This document shows positions 55,758-64,000 of a stretch of 64,000 bases of DNA, piece by piece. Below the pieces are notes generated by a model. It did not search any database. It was not told where the DNA came from and saw only the letters and a list, made by a program, of their open reading frames with translations. The translations under genes and the position numbers were made by a program. How positions within the stretch are numbered: the first letter of the stretch is position 1; every line of letters begins with the position of its first letter. The DNA comes from Salifodinibacter halophilus (lineage in GTDB: Bacteria; Pseudomonadota; Gammaproteobacteria; Nevskiales; Salinisphaeraceae), in assembly GCA_012999515.1 (NCBI GenBank), contig JABEEB010000001.1, positions 1,426,001-1,490,000 on the forward strand. Reading direction: 5' to 3'.

Positions 55758-57809
55758 ATGGGCGATTTCGACCAGCTTCTTCAGCCACTAACCATCAACA
55801 AACTCACGATCCGTAATCGCATCGTGAGCACACCACATGGCGAAGTCTACGCCGAGGGCGGCGTCCCCACCGAGCGCTACCGCCATTACCACGCTGAAAA
55901 AGCGAAAGGTGGCATCGGTATGACCATGTGCGGTGGCTCGTCAGCAGTCTCGCGCACCAGCCCCACGCCCTATTGGTGGGGCGCGGTCGATGTCTCCGAC
56001 GATAAAGTCATCCCGTATTTCCAGCAGCTCGCCGACGCTGTCCATGACCAGGGCGCGGCGATCATGATCCAGATTACGCACATGGGTCGCCGCTCGAACT
56101 ATGACGGTGGCGACTGGCCACACCTGATGTCGCCCAGCGGCTATCGCGAACAGATCCACAAGGGCATGGCCAAAACCATCGAGCCGGAGGAGATCAAACG
56201 CATTCAGCAAGAGTTTGCGCAAGCCGCACGCCGTGTCAAAGAAGGCGGCCTGGATGGGGCCGAGGTCTCAGCCGCACACCAACACCTGATTGACCAGTTC
56301 TGGTCACCACGCACCAATCAACGCACCGACGAATACGGCGGCAGCCTCGAAAACCGCATGCGCTTCGGGCTGGAAGTATTTCAAGCCATCCGTGATGAAG
56401 TCGGCCCCGACTTCGCCATCGGCATGCGCATGACCGGCGACGAATTTCACCCCGATGGCCTCGGCCAGGAAGAGCTGCAACAGATCGCTAAGCGCTACGC
56501 TGATAGCGGCCTGATTGATTTTCTGGACATCATCGGTTCAGGGGCCGACACGGCGACCACGCAGGCCAATTGCATCCCGAACATGAGTTATCCGCCGGCG
56601 CCATTTTTGTATCTGGCTTCCGGCATCAAGGCCGAAGTCGATATCCCGGTGCTGCACGCCCAGAACATCAAGGATCCGAACTCGGCCGGGCGCGCCATTG
56701 GCGAAGGACATATCGACATGGTCGGTATGACCCGCGCCCACATCGCCGACCCGCACTTTGTTAATAAGATCCGCGACGGTGACGTGGACCGCATTCGCCA
56801 GTGCGTGGGCGCTAACTACTGCATCGACCGCCAGTACGACGGCAAAGAAGTGCTGTGCATCCAGAACGCGGCGACCGGTCGAGAACGCACCATGCCGCAG
56901 ACCGTGTCCAAGGCCGATACCAAGCGCCGCGTTGCGATCGTCGGCGCCGGGCCGGGTGGCCTAGAGGCCGCACGTGTCTGCGCCGAACGCGGCCACGCCG
57001 TTACCTTATTCGAGGCCAGCGACCAACTCGGCGGCCAAGTCAATCTCGCAGCCAGAGCCCCTGGTCGCGACCAAATCGGCGGCATCGTCCGCTGGTTCTC
57101 GCTGGAGCTCGCCCGGCTCGGTGTCGACCAGCGTCTGGAGACTTATGCCGACGCCGAGGCACTGCACGCGCTGGACCCCGATATCATCATGCTGGCTCAA
57201 GGCGGCCGCCCATTTCTCGATCGCCAGTCCGGCTGGCATTGGGAAGAAAACCTGGTGGTCTCGACCCATGACATTCTGTCCGGCGCAGTCGCGCCCGGCA
57301 ACAATGTTTTGGTTTTCGACGTAACCGGCGAACACCCGGGATCAACCTGCGCCGACTATCTGGCCGACCAAGGTTCGCTGGTCGAGCTGGCCACACCGGA
57401 CATGGCCATCGGGGAATTACTCGGTGGCACCACCGCGCCGGTAATCTACGAGCGATTGTATTCCAAGGATGTCGTGCTTACGCCCAACGTCTCGCTGGTC
57501 GATGCCTACACGGAGGGCGAGCAGGTGATTGCAGTTTTGGCCAACGAGTTCACCGGCACAGAGGAAGAACGCGCCATCGACCAAATCGTGGTCGAAAACG
57601 GTACTCGGCCGAATGAAGCGCTCTACTACGAACTGAAACCCGAATCGCGCAACCAAGGGCAGACCGACCAGGACGCGCTTTTCGCTGGCAAGCCACAGCC
57701 CCACTGGGAAGGTGACAGCTTCCTGCTCTATCGCGTTGGCGACTGTGTCTCACCCGGCAATATTCATGCGGCGATCTACGATTCGCTGCGGTTGTGCAAG
57801 GACTTCTGA
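55758..57809 (+). CDS. dgcA: Dimethylglycine demethylase subunit DgcA (OYE-type flavoprotein)
   Basis: A 683-residue protein built like trimethylamine dehydrogenase and 2,4-dienoyl-CoA reductase: an N-terminal old-yellow-enzyme FMN barrel (about 1-340; AAHQHLIDQFWSPRTNQRTD, DEYGGSLENRMRFGLEV), an Fe-S region, and a C-terminal FAD/NAD-fold part (VAIVGAGPGGLEAARVCAER). The Fe-S cysteines are C349, C355 and C367 in CVGANYCIDRQYDGKEVLC; the second Cys of trimethylamine dehydrogenase (CIGCNVC) is Ala352 here. With DgcB and EtfAB it removes a methyl group from dimethylglycine, giving sarcosine. It starts 4 bases after the dipeptidase-like gene. Confidence 0.92.
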   Translation: MGDFDQLLQPLTINKLTIRNRIVSTPHGEVYAEGGVPTERYRHYHAEKAKGGIGMTMCGGSSAVSRTSPTPYWWGAVDVSDDKVIPYFQQLADAVHDQGAAIMIQITHMGRRSNYDGGDWPHLMSPSGYREQIHKGMAKTIEPEEIKRIQQEFAQAARRVKEGGLDGAEVSAAHQHLIDQFWSPRTNQRTDEYGGSLENRMRFGLEVFQAIRDEVGPDFAIGMRMTGDEFHPDGLGQEELQQIAKRYADSGLIDFLDIIGSGADTATTQANCIPNMSYPPAPFLYLASGIKAEVDIPVLHAQNIKDPNSAGRAIGEGHIDMVGMTRAHIADPHFVNKIRDGDVDRIRQCVGANYCIDRQYDGKEVLCIQNAATGRERTMPQTVSKADTKRRVAIVGAGPGGLEAARVCAERGHAVTLFEASDQLGGQVNLAARAPGRDQIGGIVRWFSLELARLGVDQRLETYADAEALHALDPDIIMLAQGGRPFLDRQSGWHWEENLVVSTHDILSGAVAPGNNVLVFDVTGEHPGSTCADYLADQGSLVELATPDMAIGELLGGTTAPVIYERLYSKDVVLTPNVSLVDAYTEGEQVIAVLANEFTGTEEERAIDQIVVENGTRPNEALYYELKPESRNQGQTDQDALFAGKPQPHWEGDSFLLYRVGDCVSPGNIHAAIYDSLRLCKDF

Positions 57810-57826
57810 GGGGGAATGCGCCAGCA

Positions 57827-59770
57827 ATGGTCTACCACGCCGCCCCCGCCAGTATCTATCTCGCCGGATTGATCGTCTTGGCGATCGCGGCCAGTGTGCG
57901 CGCAGCGCGCTGGCGCCGGGGTCGCCCCACGAAAGTCGCAATCTGGCGCGGATTGGCCGCCATGCCGCAGCGCTATTTGCACGATGTACACGAAGTCGTA
58001 ACCCGCGACCCGGTCAGTGGTGCCGGGCCGGGAGACTCCGGCAAACAGTCGGCCCGTATGCACATGATGGCCGCCGGTGGCTTTGTCGCGGCCAGCGTAT
58101 TGATCATCCCCGTGCATATATTCGGCGTCGGTGGCACACCGCTAGCCTGGCTGCTCTTACTGACGCTGGTCGGCATGGCCGTCGGCGTCGGCATGGAATG
58201 GCATCGGCGCTATCCGCGCACGCCGGCACGGCTCTCAAAAGGCGACTTCAGCCGGCTGCCGTTCGGTCTGACAGCTTTCGTCGTATTCTTCATCGCAACG
58301 ACACTCCCGTCAGCCGGCGTAATCGGCGGCCTGGATTGGGCCTCGATCGGTGGCGCCCTATTACTTTTGATTGGGCTTTACGCAGCGCTCGAATGCTACG
58401 GCGGCCTGGCATTCGGCGCATTACATCATGCCCTGGCCGGCGCACTGCATCTGGCTTGGCATCCACGCCCAGGACGTTTTGCTGCCTCGCCCACCGAAAC
58501 CGGACTGGCGCCTTTGGATTTGACAGCCGACAAACTCGGCGTTGAGACGCCACAGGATTTCAACTGGAATCAACTTCTCGGCTTTGATGCATGCGTGGAA
58601 TGCGGGCGCTGTCAGACTGCGTGCCCAGCGTATGCCGCCGGGCTGCCGCTCAATCCCAAAAACCTGATCCAGGACATTACGCTGGCGGCCCAGGGCCGTA
58701 CCGGAGCCTATGCCGGCGCAGCGCATCCGGACCGTGACCAAACCAATGCAACCGGCGGCCCTGATCAAGCGCTTATCGGCAGCGACGCGACGATCCACCC
58801 GGATACGCTCTGGGCCTGCACGACCTGCCGCGCCTGTGTCGAGGAATGCCCGATGATGATCGAGCATGTCGACGCGGTCATCGATCTACGGCGATTCCAA
58901 ACATTAGAAGAAGGTGGCACACCCGCCAAGGGTAGCGAACTTCTCGACACGCTCCGCGAAACCGACACCATGTCGGGTCAACCCGCCACAGCACGCAGTA
59001 GCTGGACGACCGATTTAAGCCTGCCCCACATAGGCGATGTCGAGAGTGCCGATGTACTACTGTGGTTTGGCGAATCCGGCTTCGAGCTCCGCAACCAGAA
59101 AACCCTGCGGGCACTGATCCAGCTTCTAAAACATGCCGGCGTGGACATCGCCATGCTCGGCCACAGCGAACGCGACTGCGGCGACATCGCCCGCCGGATG
59201 GGTGACGAAGCAACGTTTCAACGACTGGCCAAAGCCAACATCGAAACGCTTGGCCAATATCGCTTCAACCGCATCGTGACCGCCGATCCACACGTCTACC
59301 ACACCATCAAAAACGAATACCCAGCGATGGGCGGCGATTTCGACATCTGGCACCACACCACGTTTCTGGCCGGACTCATCGACGACGAGCGGCTGGCGCC
59401 GACGGCCTTGCCGGACGAATCGCTGACCATGCACGACCCCTGTTATCTAGGCCGCTATAACGACGAAATATCAGCGCCACGCCGCATCCTCGACGCGCTC
59501 GGCGTCGAGCGGCGAGAAATGGAACGCTCTGGCAAGCGTTCGATGTGCTGCGGCTCCGGCGGTGGCATGGCGGTCAACGATATTCCCGGCCAGCAGCGCA
59601 TCTCGGATGTGCGCATGGATCAAGTCGACGCCACGGGGGCGGCGACTGTGGCCGTCGCTTGTCCGCACTGCGCCACGATGCTCGACGGTGCTGTCAACGC
59701 AAAAGCCGAGGTTACCGACGTCGCCGAGCTGCTATGGCAAGGCGTGGAGGCTAATCATGAGCTCGCGTAA
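57827..59770 (+). CDS. dgcB: Dimethylglycine demethylase subunit DgcB (membrane Fe-S protein)
   Basis: A 647-residue membrane protein with several N-terminal helices (IYLAGLIVLAIAASVRAA, FVAASVLIIPVHIF, GLTAFVVFFIATTLP), two 4Fe-4S motifs near residues 256 and 330 (CVECGRCQTACPAY, CTTCRACVEECPMM) and a C-terminal cysteine-rich CCG region (MHDPCYLGRYND, MCCGSGGGMAVND) as in heterodisulfide reductase. It should pass electrons from DgcA and EtfAB to quinone. I chose the ATG at 57827, with AGGGGG upstream; a GTG at 57794 inside dgcA is possible. etfA begins inside its last 14 bases. Confidence 0.92.
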   Translation: MVYHAAPASIYLAGLIVLAIAASVRAARWRRGRPTKVAIWRGLAAMPQRYLHDVHEVVTRDPVSGAGPGDSGKQSARMHMMAAGGFVAASVLIIPVHIFGVGGTPLAWLLLLTLVGMAVGVGMEWHRRYPRTPARLSKGDFSRLPFGLTAFVVFFIATTLPSAGVIGGLDWASIGGALLLLIGLYAALECYGGLAFGALHHALAGALHLAWHPRPGRFAASPTETGLAPLDLTADKLGVETPQDFNWNQLLGFDACVECGRCQTACPAYAAGLPLNPKNLIQDITLAAQGRTGAYAGAAHPDRDQTNATGGPDQALIGSDATIHPDTLWACTTCRACVEECPMMIEHVDAVIDLRRFQTLEEGGTPAKGSELLDTLRETDTMSGQPATARSSWTTDLSLPHIGDVESADVLLWFGESGFELRNQKTLRALIQLLKHAGVDIAMLGHSERDCGDIARRMGDEATFQRLAKANIETLGQYRFNRIVTADPHVYHTIKNEYPAMGGDFDIWHHTTFLAGLIDDERLAPTALPDESLTMHDPCYLGRYNDEISAPRRILDALGVERREMERSGKRSMCCGSGGGMAVNDIPGQQRISDVRMDQVDATGAATVAVACPHCATMLDGAVNAKAEVTDVAELLWQGVEANHELA

Positions 59771-60977
59771 TCGACGCCGAGCGCCGCATGCGAGCGGCAA
59801 TAAACGGCGCGACCCTAGAACCGAACGCAGTATGGTGCGTAGCCCGAGCGCGGTTACCGGCAGCACCGGCCCGACCGGTCGGCGCCGCTTCAACCCCAGG
59901 GTGCTACGTGGCCAACTCGCCGATAACGGGCGTCGACGGCTGGACCGCAGCGGGCGGGGCCAGACAATGGTCGCCATGGGCAGCGCTGCCACCACGGCAG
60001 GCGCGGCCGAGCCGCAGCCCATTATCGTCGACGATCCGGCGCGCTTCGTGCTGGCCGTCCCCGATTGTGCCGACGGCCGACCTTCCAGCCACGATCGTGA
60101 CATCCTGGGCGCAGCACGGACGCTGGCCGATACCGTTGATGCCACGGGCGCGGTTGTCGCACTCGATTTCGGCGGGCGGGCATCGCTTGGCATCCATGGC
60201 GCGGACCGCGTCATCGACGCCACTACTTTGGGCGCCGATTACTCGCCCGAGGCCCGCGTAGACTGGGTCATCGCCGCTATCGACGCGCTGCACCCCGCCC
60301 ACGTCGTATTTCCCGACGCCGGCATCAACGGCGGCGATCTGGCCCGGCGGGTGGCCGCCAAGCGCGCGTATAAACTGGCCACTCACTGCCAGCGCGTTAA
60401 AGGCGATGTAGTCATAAGCCGTGGCGATGGCGCCAAGTCGGAAACGCACCTCGAACCGCCGCCACTGCTGGCCATCGATGCCGAAGGCGCCGATCCCGTC
60501 GCTGGTGCGCCACGCGAAGGACGCGCGGTCGAGATCGATGCCCCGGCCACCCCGAGCGCCGTCCGCGATCTCGGTCCAGTCGCCGTCGATCCCGCCAGCA
60601 TTCCGCTGGCCGAAACCGACTTCATCCTCGCCGCTGGCAACGGCGTGACCGATTGGGAGACATTTCACGCAGTTGCGAGTGCGCTGGGAGCCTCCGAAGG
60701 CGCCTCCAGAGTGGTTTGTGACGCCGGTGACATGCCGCGCGATCGCCAAGTCGGGGCCTCCGGCACACTCGTCTGTCCGCGCTGCTACGTCGCCATCGGC
60801 ATCTCCGGGGCCCCGCAACACCTGCAGGGCATCACCGAGGTCGAAAACGTAGTCGCGGTCGACATGCAAGGCAACACGCCGATGCAAAAACGCGCTGATC
60901 TCAGCGTGGTCGGCGATGCCAAAGCCATTATGCAAGCGCTATTGAATCGCCTGGGGGCCAAAAGCGATGCCGCTTAA
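59757..60977 (+). CDS. etfA: Electron transfer flavoprotein alpha subunit
   Basis: A 406-residue EtfA. A basic, low-complexity N-terminus (SSRNRRRAPHASGNKRRDPR) of about 90 residues precedes the EtfA core and is typical of the betaine-locus EtfA type as far as I recall. The C-terminal FAD domain shows DRQVGASGTLVCPRCYVAIG, SGAPQHLQGI and NTPMQKRADLSVVGDAKAIM. I chose the ATG at 59757, which overlaps dgcB by 14 bases; the frame is open further upstream inside dgcB. It pairs with EtfB and carries electrons from DgcA. Confidence 0.92.
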   Translation: MSSRNRRRAPHASGNKRRDPRTERSMVRSPSAVTGSTGPTGRRRFNPRVLRGQLADNGRRRLDRSGRGQTMVAMGSAATTAGAAEPQPIIVDDPARFVLAVPDCADGRPSSHDRDILGAARTLADTVDATGAVVALDFGGRASLGIHGADRVIDATTLGADYSPEARVDWVIAAIDALHPAHVVFPDAGINGGDLARRVAAKRAYKLATHCQRVKGDVVISRGDGAKSETHLEPPPLLAIDAEGADPVAGAPREGRAVEIDAPATPSAVRDLGPVAVDPASIPLAETDFILAAGNGVTDWETFHAVASALGASEGASRVVCDAGDMPRDRQVGASGTLVCPRCYVAIGISGAPQHLQGITEVENVVAVDMQGNTPMQKRADLSVVGDAKAIMQALLNRLGAKSDAA

Positions 60978-61740
60978 TATTGTTGTATTGGTCTCGATCG
61001 GCCGCCATCCAGTCTCTGGCCGTGAGCGTCGGGCCGAAGACGATGCCCGGGCGCTGGGCGTTGCACGGTCACTGACCGACCGCAGCCATATCAGCATCCT
61101 GCACGCGGGCGTCCCCGACGCATCCACGTTGAACGAATACCTCGGTGTCGGCGCCGACCGCGTTGAAGTCCTACCGGTGCCGCCCGAGCGCGACGTGGTT
61201 CCCGGACTGGCTGCGGAAATCAAACGCCGCCAGCCGGATCTGGTCCTAACCGGCAGCCAGGCTGAACAAGGGGACTCCAGCGGCATGCTGCCATACGCCG
61301 TCGCTGAACACGCCGGACTGGCAATAGCCGCCGGCATCACGAAAATCGAAACAAACGGTGACACTGAGTTGCGTCTGCAACAGGCACTGCCCGGCGGCCA
61401 GCGCCGGGCACTCGCCGCGCCACGGCCGCTGCTCGCAACCATTGACCCCGCAGCGGGCCCAGTACCGGCGTTTATCTATATGCGCAGCCGCCGCGGCAAC
61501 ATCGAGACACTGGATGCACCGGACGAGATGCCGATACTCGACCGCCCCGAATCCCAAGCGGCCCGCCGCCGACCGAAACGGATCGGCACTAGCGGTGGCA
61601 ACCAATCCGCCGCCGACCGCCTGAAAGCTGCGGCTGGTGCGCAATCCGCTGGCGGCCAACAAATCGAGACCGACGACCCGGACGAAGCCGCCGCCGCCAT
61701 CATCGAGTTTCTCGAAGACAAGGCCATCCTCAAACGCTGA
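60967..61740 (+). CDS. etfB: Electron transfer flavoprotein beta subunit
   Basis: A 257-residue EtfB with the start MPLNIVVLVSIGRHPVSGRE. Conserved parts are LVLTGSQAEQGDSSGMLPYA and VAEHAGLAIAAGI; the AMP/FAD-binding loop is intact. It overlaps etfA by 11 bases. Together they form the soluble electron carrier for dimethylglycine oxidation. A hairpin 20 bases after the stop marks the end of the operon. Confidence 0.93.
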   Translation: MPLNIVVLVSIGRHPVSGRERRAEDDARALGVARSLTDRSHISILHAGVPDASTLNEYLGVGADRVEVLPVPPERDVVPGLAAEIKRRQPDLVLTGSQAEQGDSSGMLPYAVAEHAGLAIAAGITKIETNGDTELRLQQALPGGQRRALAAPRPLLATIDPAAGPVPAFIYMRSRRGNIETLDAPDEMPILDRPESQAARRRPKRIGTSGGNQSAADRLKAAAGAQSAGGQQIETDDPDEAAAAIIEFLEDKAILKR

Positions 61741-61760
61741 TCCGCGCTACGCGAGCACAC

Positions 61761-61785
61761 CCACAGCACCGTTCAACGGCTGTGG
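61761..61785 (+). terminator. Hairpin after etfB
   Basis: CCACAG pairs with CTGTGG and the inner CCGTT with AACGG around a single C, with a two-base bulge. The hairpin is strong but no T-run follows, so termination here is probable rather than certain. Confidence 0.5.
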
Positions 61786-61904
61786 CCCCGCCCATACGAC
61801 ACCATTAGACAAGCATTAACGAGTACCTCCCGGCTGGGCTTGGTGGTGCGCTACCGCTCCGTTTTCGCGCACCGGCATACCACTGATGGCGCAGTGGCAA
61901 AGTG

Positions 61905-61934
61905 TTGACGCGTGTAAAACGATCGTTTTACACT
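61905..61934 (+). promoter_or_regulatory. Promoter with 22-bp palindromic operator of the tetR gene
   Basis: A -35 box TTGACG (61905-61910) and a -10 box TACACT (61929-61934) are 18 bases apart. A perfect 22-bp palindrome (half-site GTGTAAAACGA, centred at 61922.5, from 61912 to 61933) fills the spacer and overlaps the -10 box. It ends 7 bases before the tetR ATG. The predicted transcription start falls on the ATG, so the mRNA may be leaderless. Confidence 0.72.
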
Positions 61935-61940
61935 CGATGC

Positions 61941-62468
61941 ATGGATATCGATGCACAACTACTCGCCACGGCCGAGCGGCTTTTCGATCGCGATGGCTTT
62001 AACGCCACCGGAATGGGACGCGTCATCCAGGAAACCGGACTATCGAGCCGCACGGTCTATAAGCACGCCACGAGCAAGAGCGCTCTGATGGCCATGGTGT
62101 TATCCGAGCGCCAGCGGCGATTTTTCGAACACCTCGATGCCCGCAGTACAGACGCACTTTTTGCGTCGCTAACCATTTGGGTCGAACAAGAAGGCGCGCG
62201 TGGTTGCTTATTTTTCCGCGCTCACGCGGAAACGGGCGGCAACACACCGGTGATCGAGCGGGCGGTCACCGCTTATCATTCGTACTTGCACGCACGAATT
62301 GCTGAGTTAGTCGCGCTTGAGACTGGCGCGACCCACGATGATCTGACGGATCAGATGCTCGCACTTTTCGAAGGGGCGACGACGGCGGCGACATACCGTG
62401 GCATAGCAGTCATCGAGGCAGCCCGCATCCGCGCCCAAAACTTCATCGCCGAGGCAAAACAACAATGA
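61941..62468 (+). CDS. TetR-family transcriptional regulator
   Basis: A 175-residue TetR protein. The helix-turn-helix covers about 8-54: LLATAERLFDRDGFNATGMG, then ETGLSSRTVYKHATSKSALM. The C-terminal ligand domain (FRAHAETGGNTPVIERAVTA) belongs to a common subfamily that I cannot name. I chose the ATG at 61941, because upstream sequence is the promoter and operator; the frame is open to 61902. It overlaps the MFS transporter gene by 4 bases and very likely represses both. Ligand unknown. Confidence 0.9.
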   Translation: MDIDAQLLATAERLFDRDGFNATGMGRVIQETGLSSRTVYKHATSKSALMAMVLSERQRRFFEHLDARSTDALFASLTIWVEQEGARGCLFFRAHAETGGNTPVIERAVTAYHSYLHARIAELVALETGATHDDLTDQMLALFEGATTAATYRGIAVIEAARIRAQNFIAEAKQQ

Positions 62469-63664
62469 TGCCGGCTATCCGTGTGGGGACGACCGGATTT
62501 GGCCTTATCGCGGTCTGCTACGGGTTTGCACGGTTCGCTTTTGGCCTATTCCTGCCCCAGATTCGGGCGGATCTGGCGCTATCCTCGAGCCTGGCTGGTG
62601 TTATCTCGGGCGGCGCATTTTTAGCGTACTGCTTGGCCATCGTCGTATCAGCACACCTGTCAGAGCGGATTGGCGCTCGCGCTATTGCCGTTGCAGCAGC
62701 ACTCGTTGCTTGTGCAGGCACACTCGGTATTGCGACGTCCGCGTCGCCGGCTTGGCTGGCTATCTTCGTGGTACTAGCCGGTGCGAGTACTGGCTTGGCC
62801 TCCCCGCCGATGGCCGACGCGGTATCCCACGCTGTGGCGAAGCGCCATCAAGACGCGACTAATACCGTGATTAATGCCGGCACTAGCGCCGGTGTCGCCC
62901 TATCGGGACCGATTGCGCTGATCATGGGCGATGACTGGCGCATGGTTTTCACGATCTTTTCGGGCATTGCTTTCGCATTAGCCGTGGCGGCATTCATTTC
63001 GTTGCCGACCAATACAGCGCAGCGGCGACGCACCAGACACACTAATCACAGCCGTTTGCCATCGCTTAATGCCAATCTGATTCGCCTAGTCGGCGCATCA
63101 TGCCTCATGGGCATATCAAGCACTGCGCTCTGGTCGTTCGGCGGTGAGATCGTCACGCTACGGCTGGACTGGGCGGCGCGCGGCGCCGGCTTGCTTTGGA
63201 CCATGATCGGCACGGCCGGTGTATGCGGTGCCGCAGCGGGCTGGCTGACCGTGCGCTTGGGTTTAAACGCCGTCCATTGGCTATTTCTGGCTGTCTTGGC
63301 TGCCAGTATCGGCATGCTCGGGCTGACATTCACGACCCCAACGTTGACGTTGATCGGTGGTGCCTTGTTTGGCGCAGCCTATGTGATGCTGACGGGCATC
63401 TATCTTGTCTGGGGCACGTCGGCGCTGCCGAATCGGCCGGCTACTGGCTTAATGGTCGGTTTCTTGACCATTGCCGTAGGCCAGACGATCGGCGCGCCTT
63501 TATTTGGTTTCTTGATGAGTCGCACTTCATTGGAAATCGCCGTCCTGGCCTTTTCCGGTCTCGGCTTGGCGGCAGGACTGTTCTGGTCCGAATCGCCCCC
63601 TAATCAAGTTACTACAGCCGATATCGGCCATGACCCGCTTACCGAATGTTCCACGCATCAGTGA
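62465..63664 (+). CDS. MFS transporter, YbfB-like
   Basis: A 399-residue major facilitator protein with about 12 hydrophobic helices. The start GLIAVCYGFARFAFGLFLPQ is a hallmark of the YbfB/MFS_4 type; the loop HLSERIGARAIAV and the region NTVINAGTSAGVALSGPIAL are typical. Its ATG overlaps the tetR stop by 4 bases. Substrate unknown; small-molecule efflux under control of the TetR protein is the usual pattern. It lies between etfB and soxB but seems functionally separate from the C1 genes. Confidence 0.88.
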   Translation: MMPAIRVGTTGFGLIAVCYGFARFAFGLFLPQIRADLALSSSLAGVISGGAFLAYCLAIVVSAHLSERIGARAIAVAAALVACAGTLGIATSASPAWLAIFVVLAGASTGLASPPMADAVSHAVAKRHQDATNTVINAGTSAGVALSGPIALIMGDDWRMVFTIFSGIAFALAVAAFISLPTNTAQRRRTRHTNHSRLPSLNANLIRLVGASCLMGISSTALWSFGGEIVTLRLDWAARGAGLLWTMIGTAGVCGAAAGWLTVRLGLNAVHWLFLAVLAASIGMLGLTFTTPTLTLIGGALFGAAYVMLTGIYLVWGTSALPNRPATGLMVGFLTIAVGQTIGAPLFGFLMSRTSLEIAVLAFSGLGLAAGLFWSESPPNQVTTADIGHDPLTECSTHQ

Positions 63665-63885
63665 CATTCATTCGTGGTGCCGTCGCCGCTGAGCACAGCG
63701 GCGCGATGCAAACCTCATCACCCAACATAGCTGCATCGCGGCCGAGCGGCAAATTCTTGAGCCTGGCGGTCGTTGGTGAGCATCGCCGTGTCGCATCCAT
63801 TCAATGTGTATTGCCTTGTGCTTTGTAGATTGAGCCTATACAGCAATTGGCGTCGGTTGGCGACGTCTCGACAAGGCAAGACGCG
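63665..63885 (+). other. Intergenic region upstream of soxB
   Basis: This 221-base stretch should hold the soxB promoter. I see no supported gene and no clear palindrome. A GbdR site might be expected here, by analogy with Pseudomonas, but I cannot identify one. Confidence 0.4.
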
Positions 63886-64000
63886 ATGAGCGACAAGCGG
63901 CGACAAAAATACTCAGCGTTCAGTCTTTTCGCCCAGGGACTCAGCCATCACAAGCATTGGCAACAGGCGTGGCGTAGTCCCGAGCCGAAATCTCATTACG
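63886..64000 (+). CDS. soxB: Sarcosine oxidase beta subunit, 5' end only
   Basis: The last 115 bases encode 38 residues that begin MSDKRRQKYSAFSLF and continue AQGLSHHKHWQQAWRSPEPK. This is the characteristic N-terminus of the beta subunit of heterotetrameric sarcosine oxidase (compare YSxFSLxxxGLSxHxxWxxxWRxPEPKxxYD), just before the FAD fold. The frame is open to the right edge. The enzyme oxidises sarcosine to glycine and, with THF, 5,10-methylene-THF, so it completes the route from dimethylglycine encoded to its left. soxD, soxA and soxG would be expected outside the window. Confidence 0.85.
   Translation, partial: MSDKRRQKYSAFSLFAQGLSHHKHWQQAWRSPEPKSHY

Noticed and set aside
59562-59756. 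N-terminal extension of EtfA inside dgcB
   Set aside because: It is an out-of-frame reading of the conserved dgcB end; the ATG at 59757 gives the expected start just before the dgcB stop.

Overview
The window reads as the chromosome of a marine or halophilic gammaproteobacterium; a Salinisphaera-like organism is my best guess, but this is an inference from gene content and not from a database search. Supporting signs are several gene orders typical of Gammaproteobacteria: mrcA divergent from pilMNOPQ-aroK-aroB, rpmB-rpmG-radC divergent from coaBC-dut-argB, and a GbdR-type glycine betaine locus. Coding density is high, most operons have overlapping or nearly touching genes, and GC content looks moderately high. 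I see no tRNA or rRNA genes, CRISPR arrays, insertion sequences or prophage.

Left third (1-20117, all on the minus strand): carbon uptake and catabolism. First comes a glycerol locus in the order known from rhizobia: glpR, glpD, two ATPase genes (glpS, glpT) and a permease that runs off the left edge. Upstream of it in window coordinates lies a second polyol operon of similar build, transcribed as SorC-type regulator, Tat-exported binding protein, two permeases, two ATPases, an EryA-like FGGY kinase, a D-2-hydroxyacid dehydrogenase, a class II aldolase and a GlpD/EryB-like flavoprotein. It would phosphorylate a polyol, oxidise it to a ketose phosphate and cleave that to DHAP plus a short aldehyde. 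Next to it sits a complete glutathione-dependent formaldehyde oxidation set (adhC-fghA-gfa). In both transporters the two ATPases are unequal, with one intact and one degenerate ATP site predicted.

Middle (20473-45370): mostly housekeeping. trmL, ribosomal proteins L33, L28 and L31 type B, radC, coaBC, dut, argB, nadB, nadA, aroB, aroK, the type IV pilus assembly operon pilMNOPQ, penicillin-binding protein 1A, a conserved protein of unknown function, a universal stress protein, metE, an isoleucyl-tRNA synthetase of the type-2 (eukaryote-like) form, yidD and sufE.

Right third (45447-64000): a small pair of unknown genes (kinase-like plus a membrane PH-like protein), then a one-carbon and methylamine locus. 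It holds purU, a FolC-like ligase, the GbdR regulator, a cysteine-synthase-family enzyme, a MetF-family reductase, a GcvT/DmdA-like folate methyltransferase, a degenerate M19 dipeptidase homologue, dgcA, dgcB, etfA and etfB. A TetR-MFS pair follows, and the first 38 codons of sarcosine oxidase beta subunit (soxB) lie at the right edge. Together these would strip methyl groups from glycine betaine or a related methylated compound down to glycine, pass the C1 units through tetrahydrofolate (MetF, PurU), and feed electrons through the flavoprotein EtfAB and the membrane Fe-S protein DgcB into the respiratory chain. The formaldehyde genes on the left could serve both this route and the polyol route.
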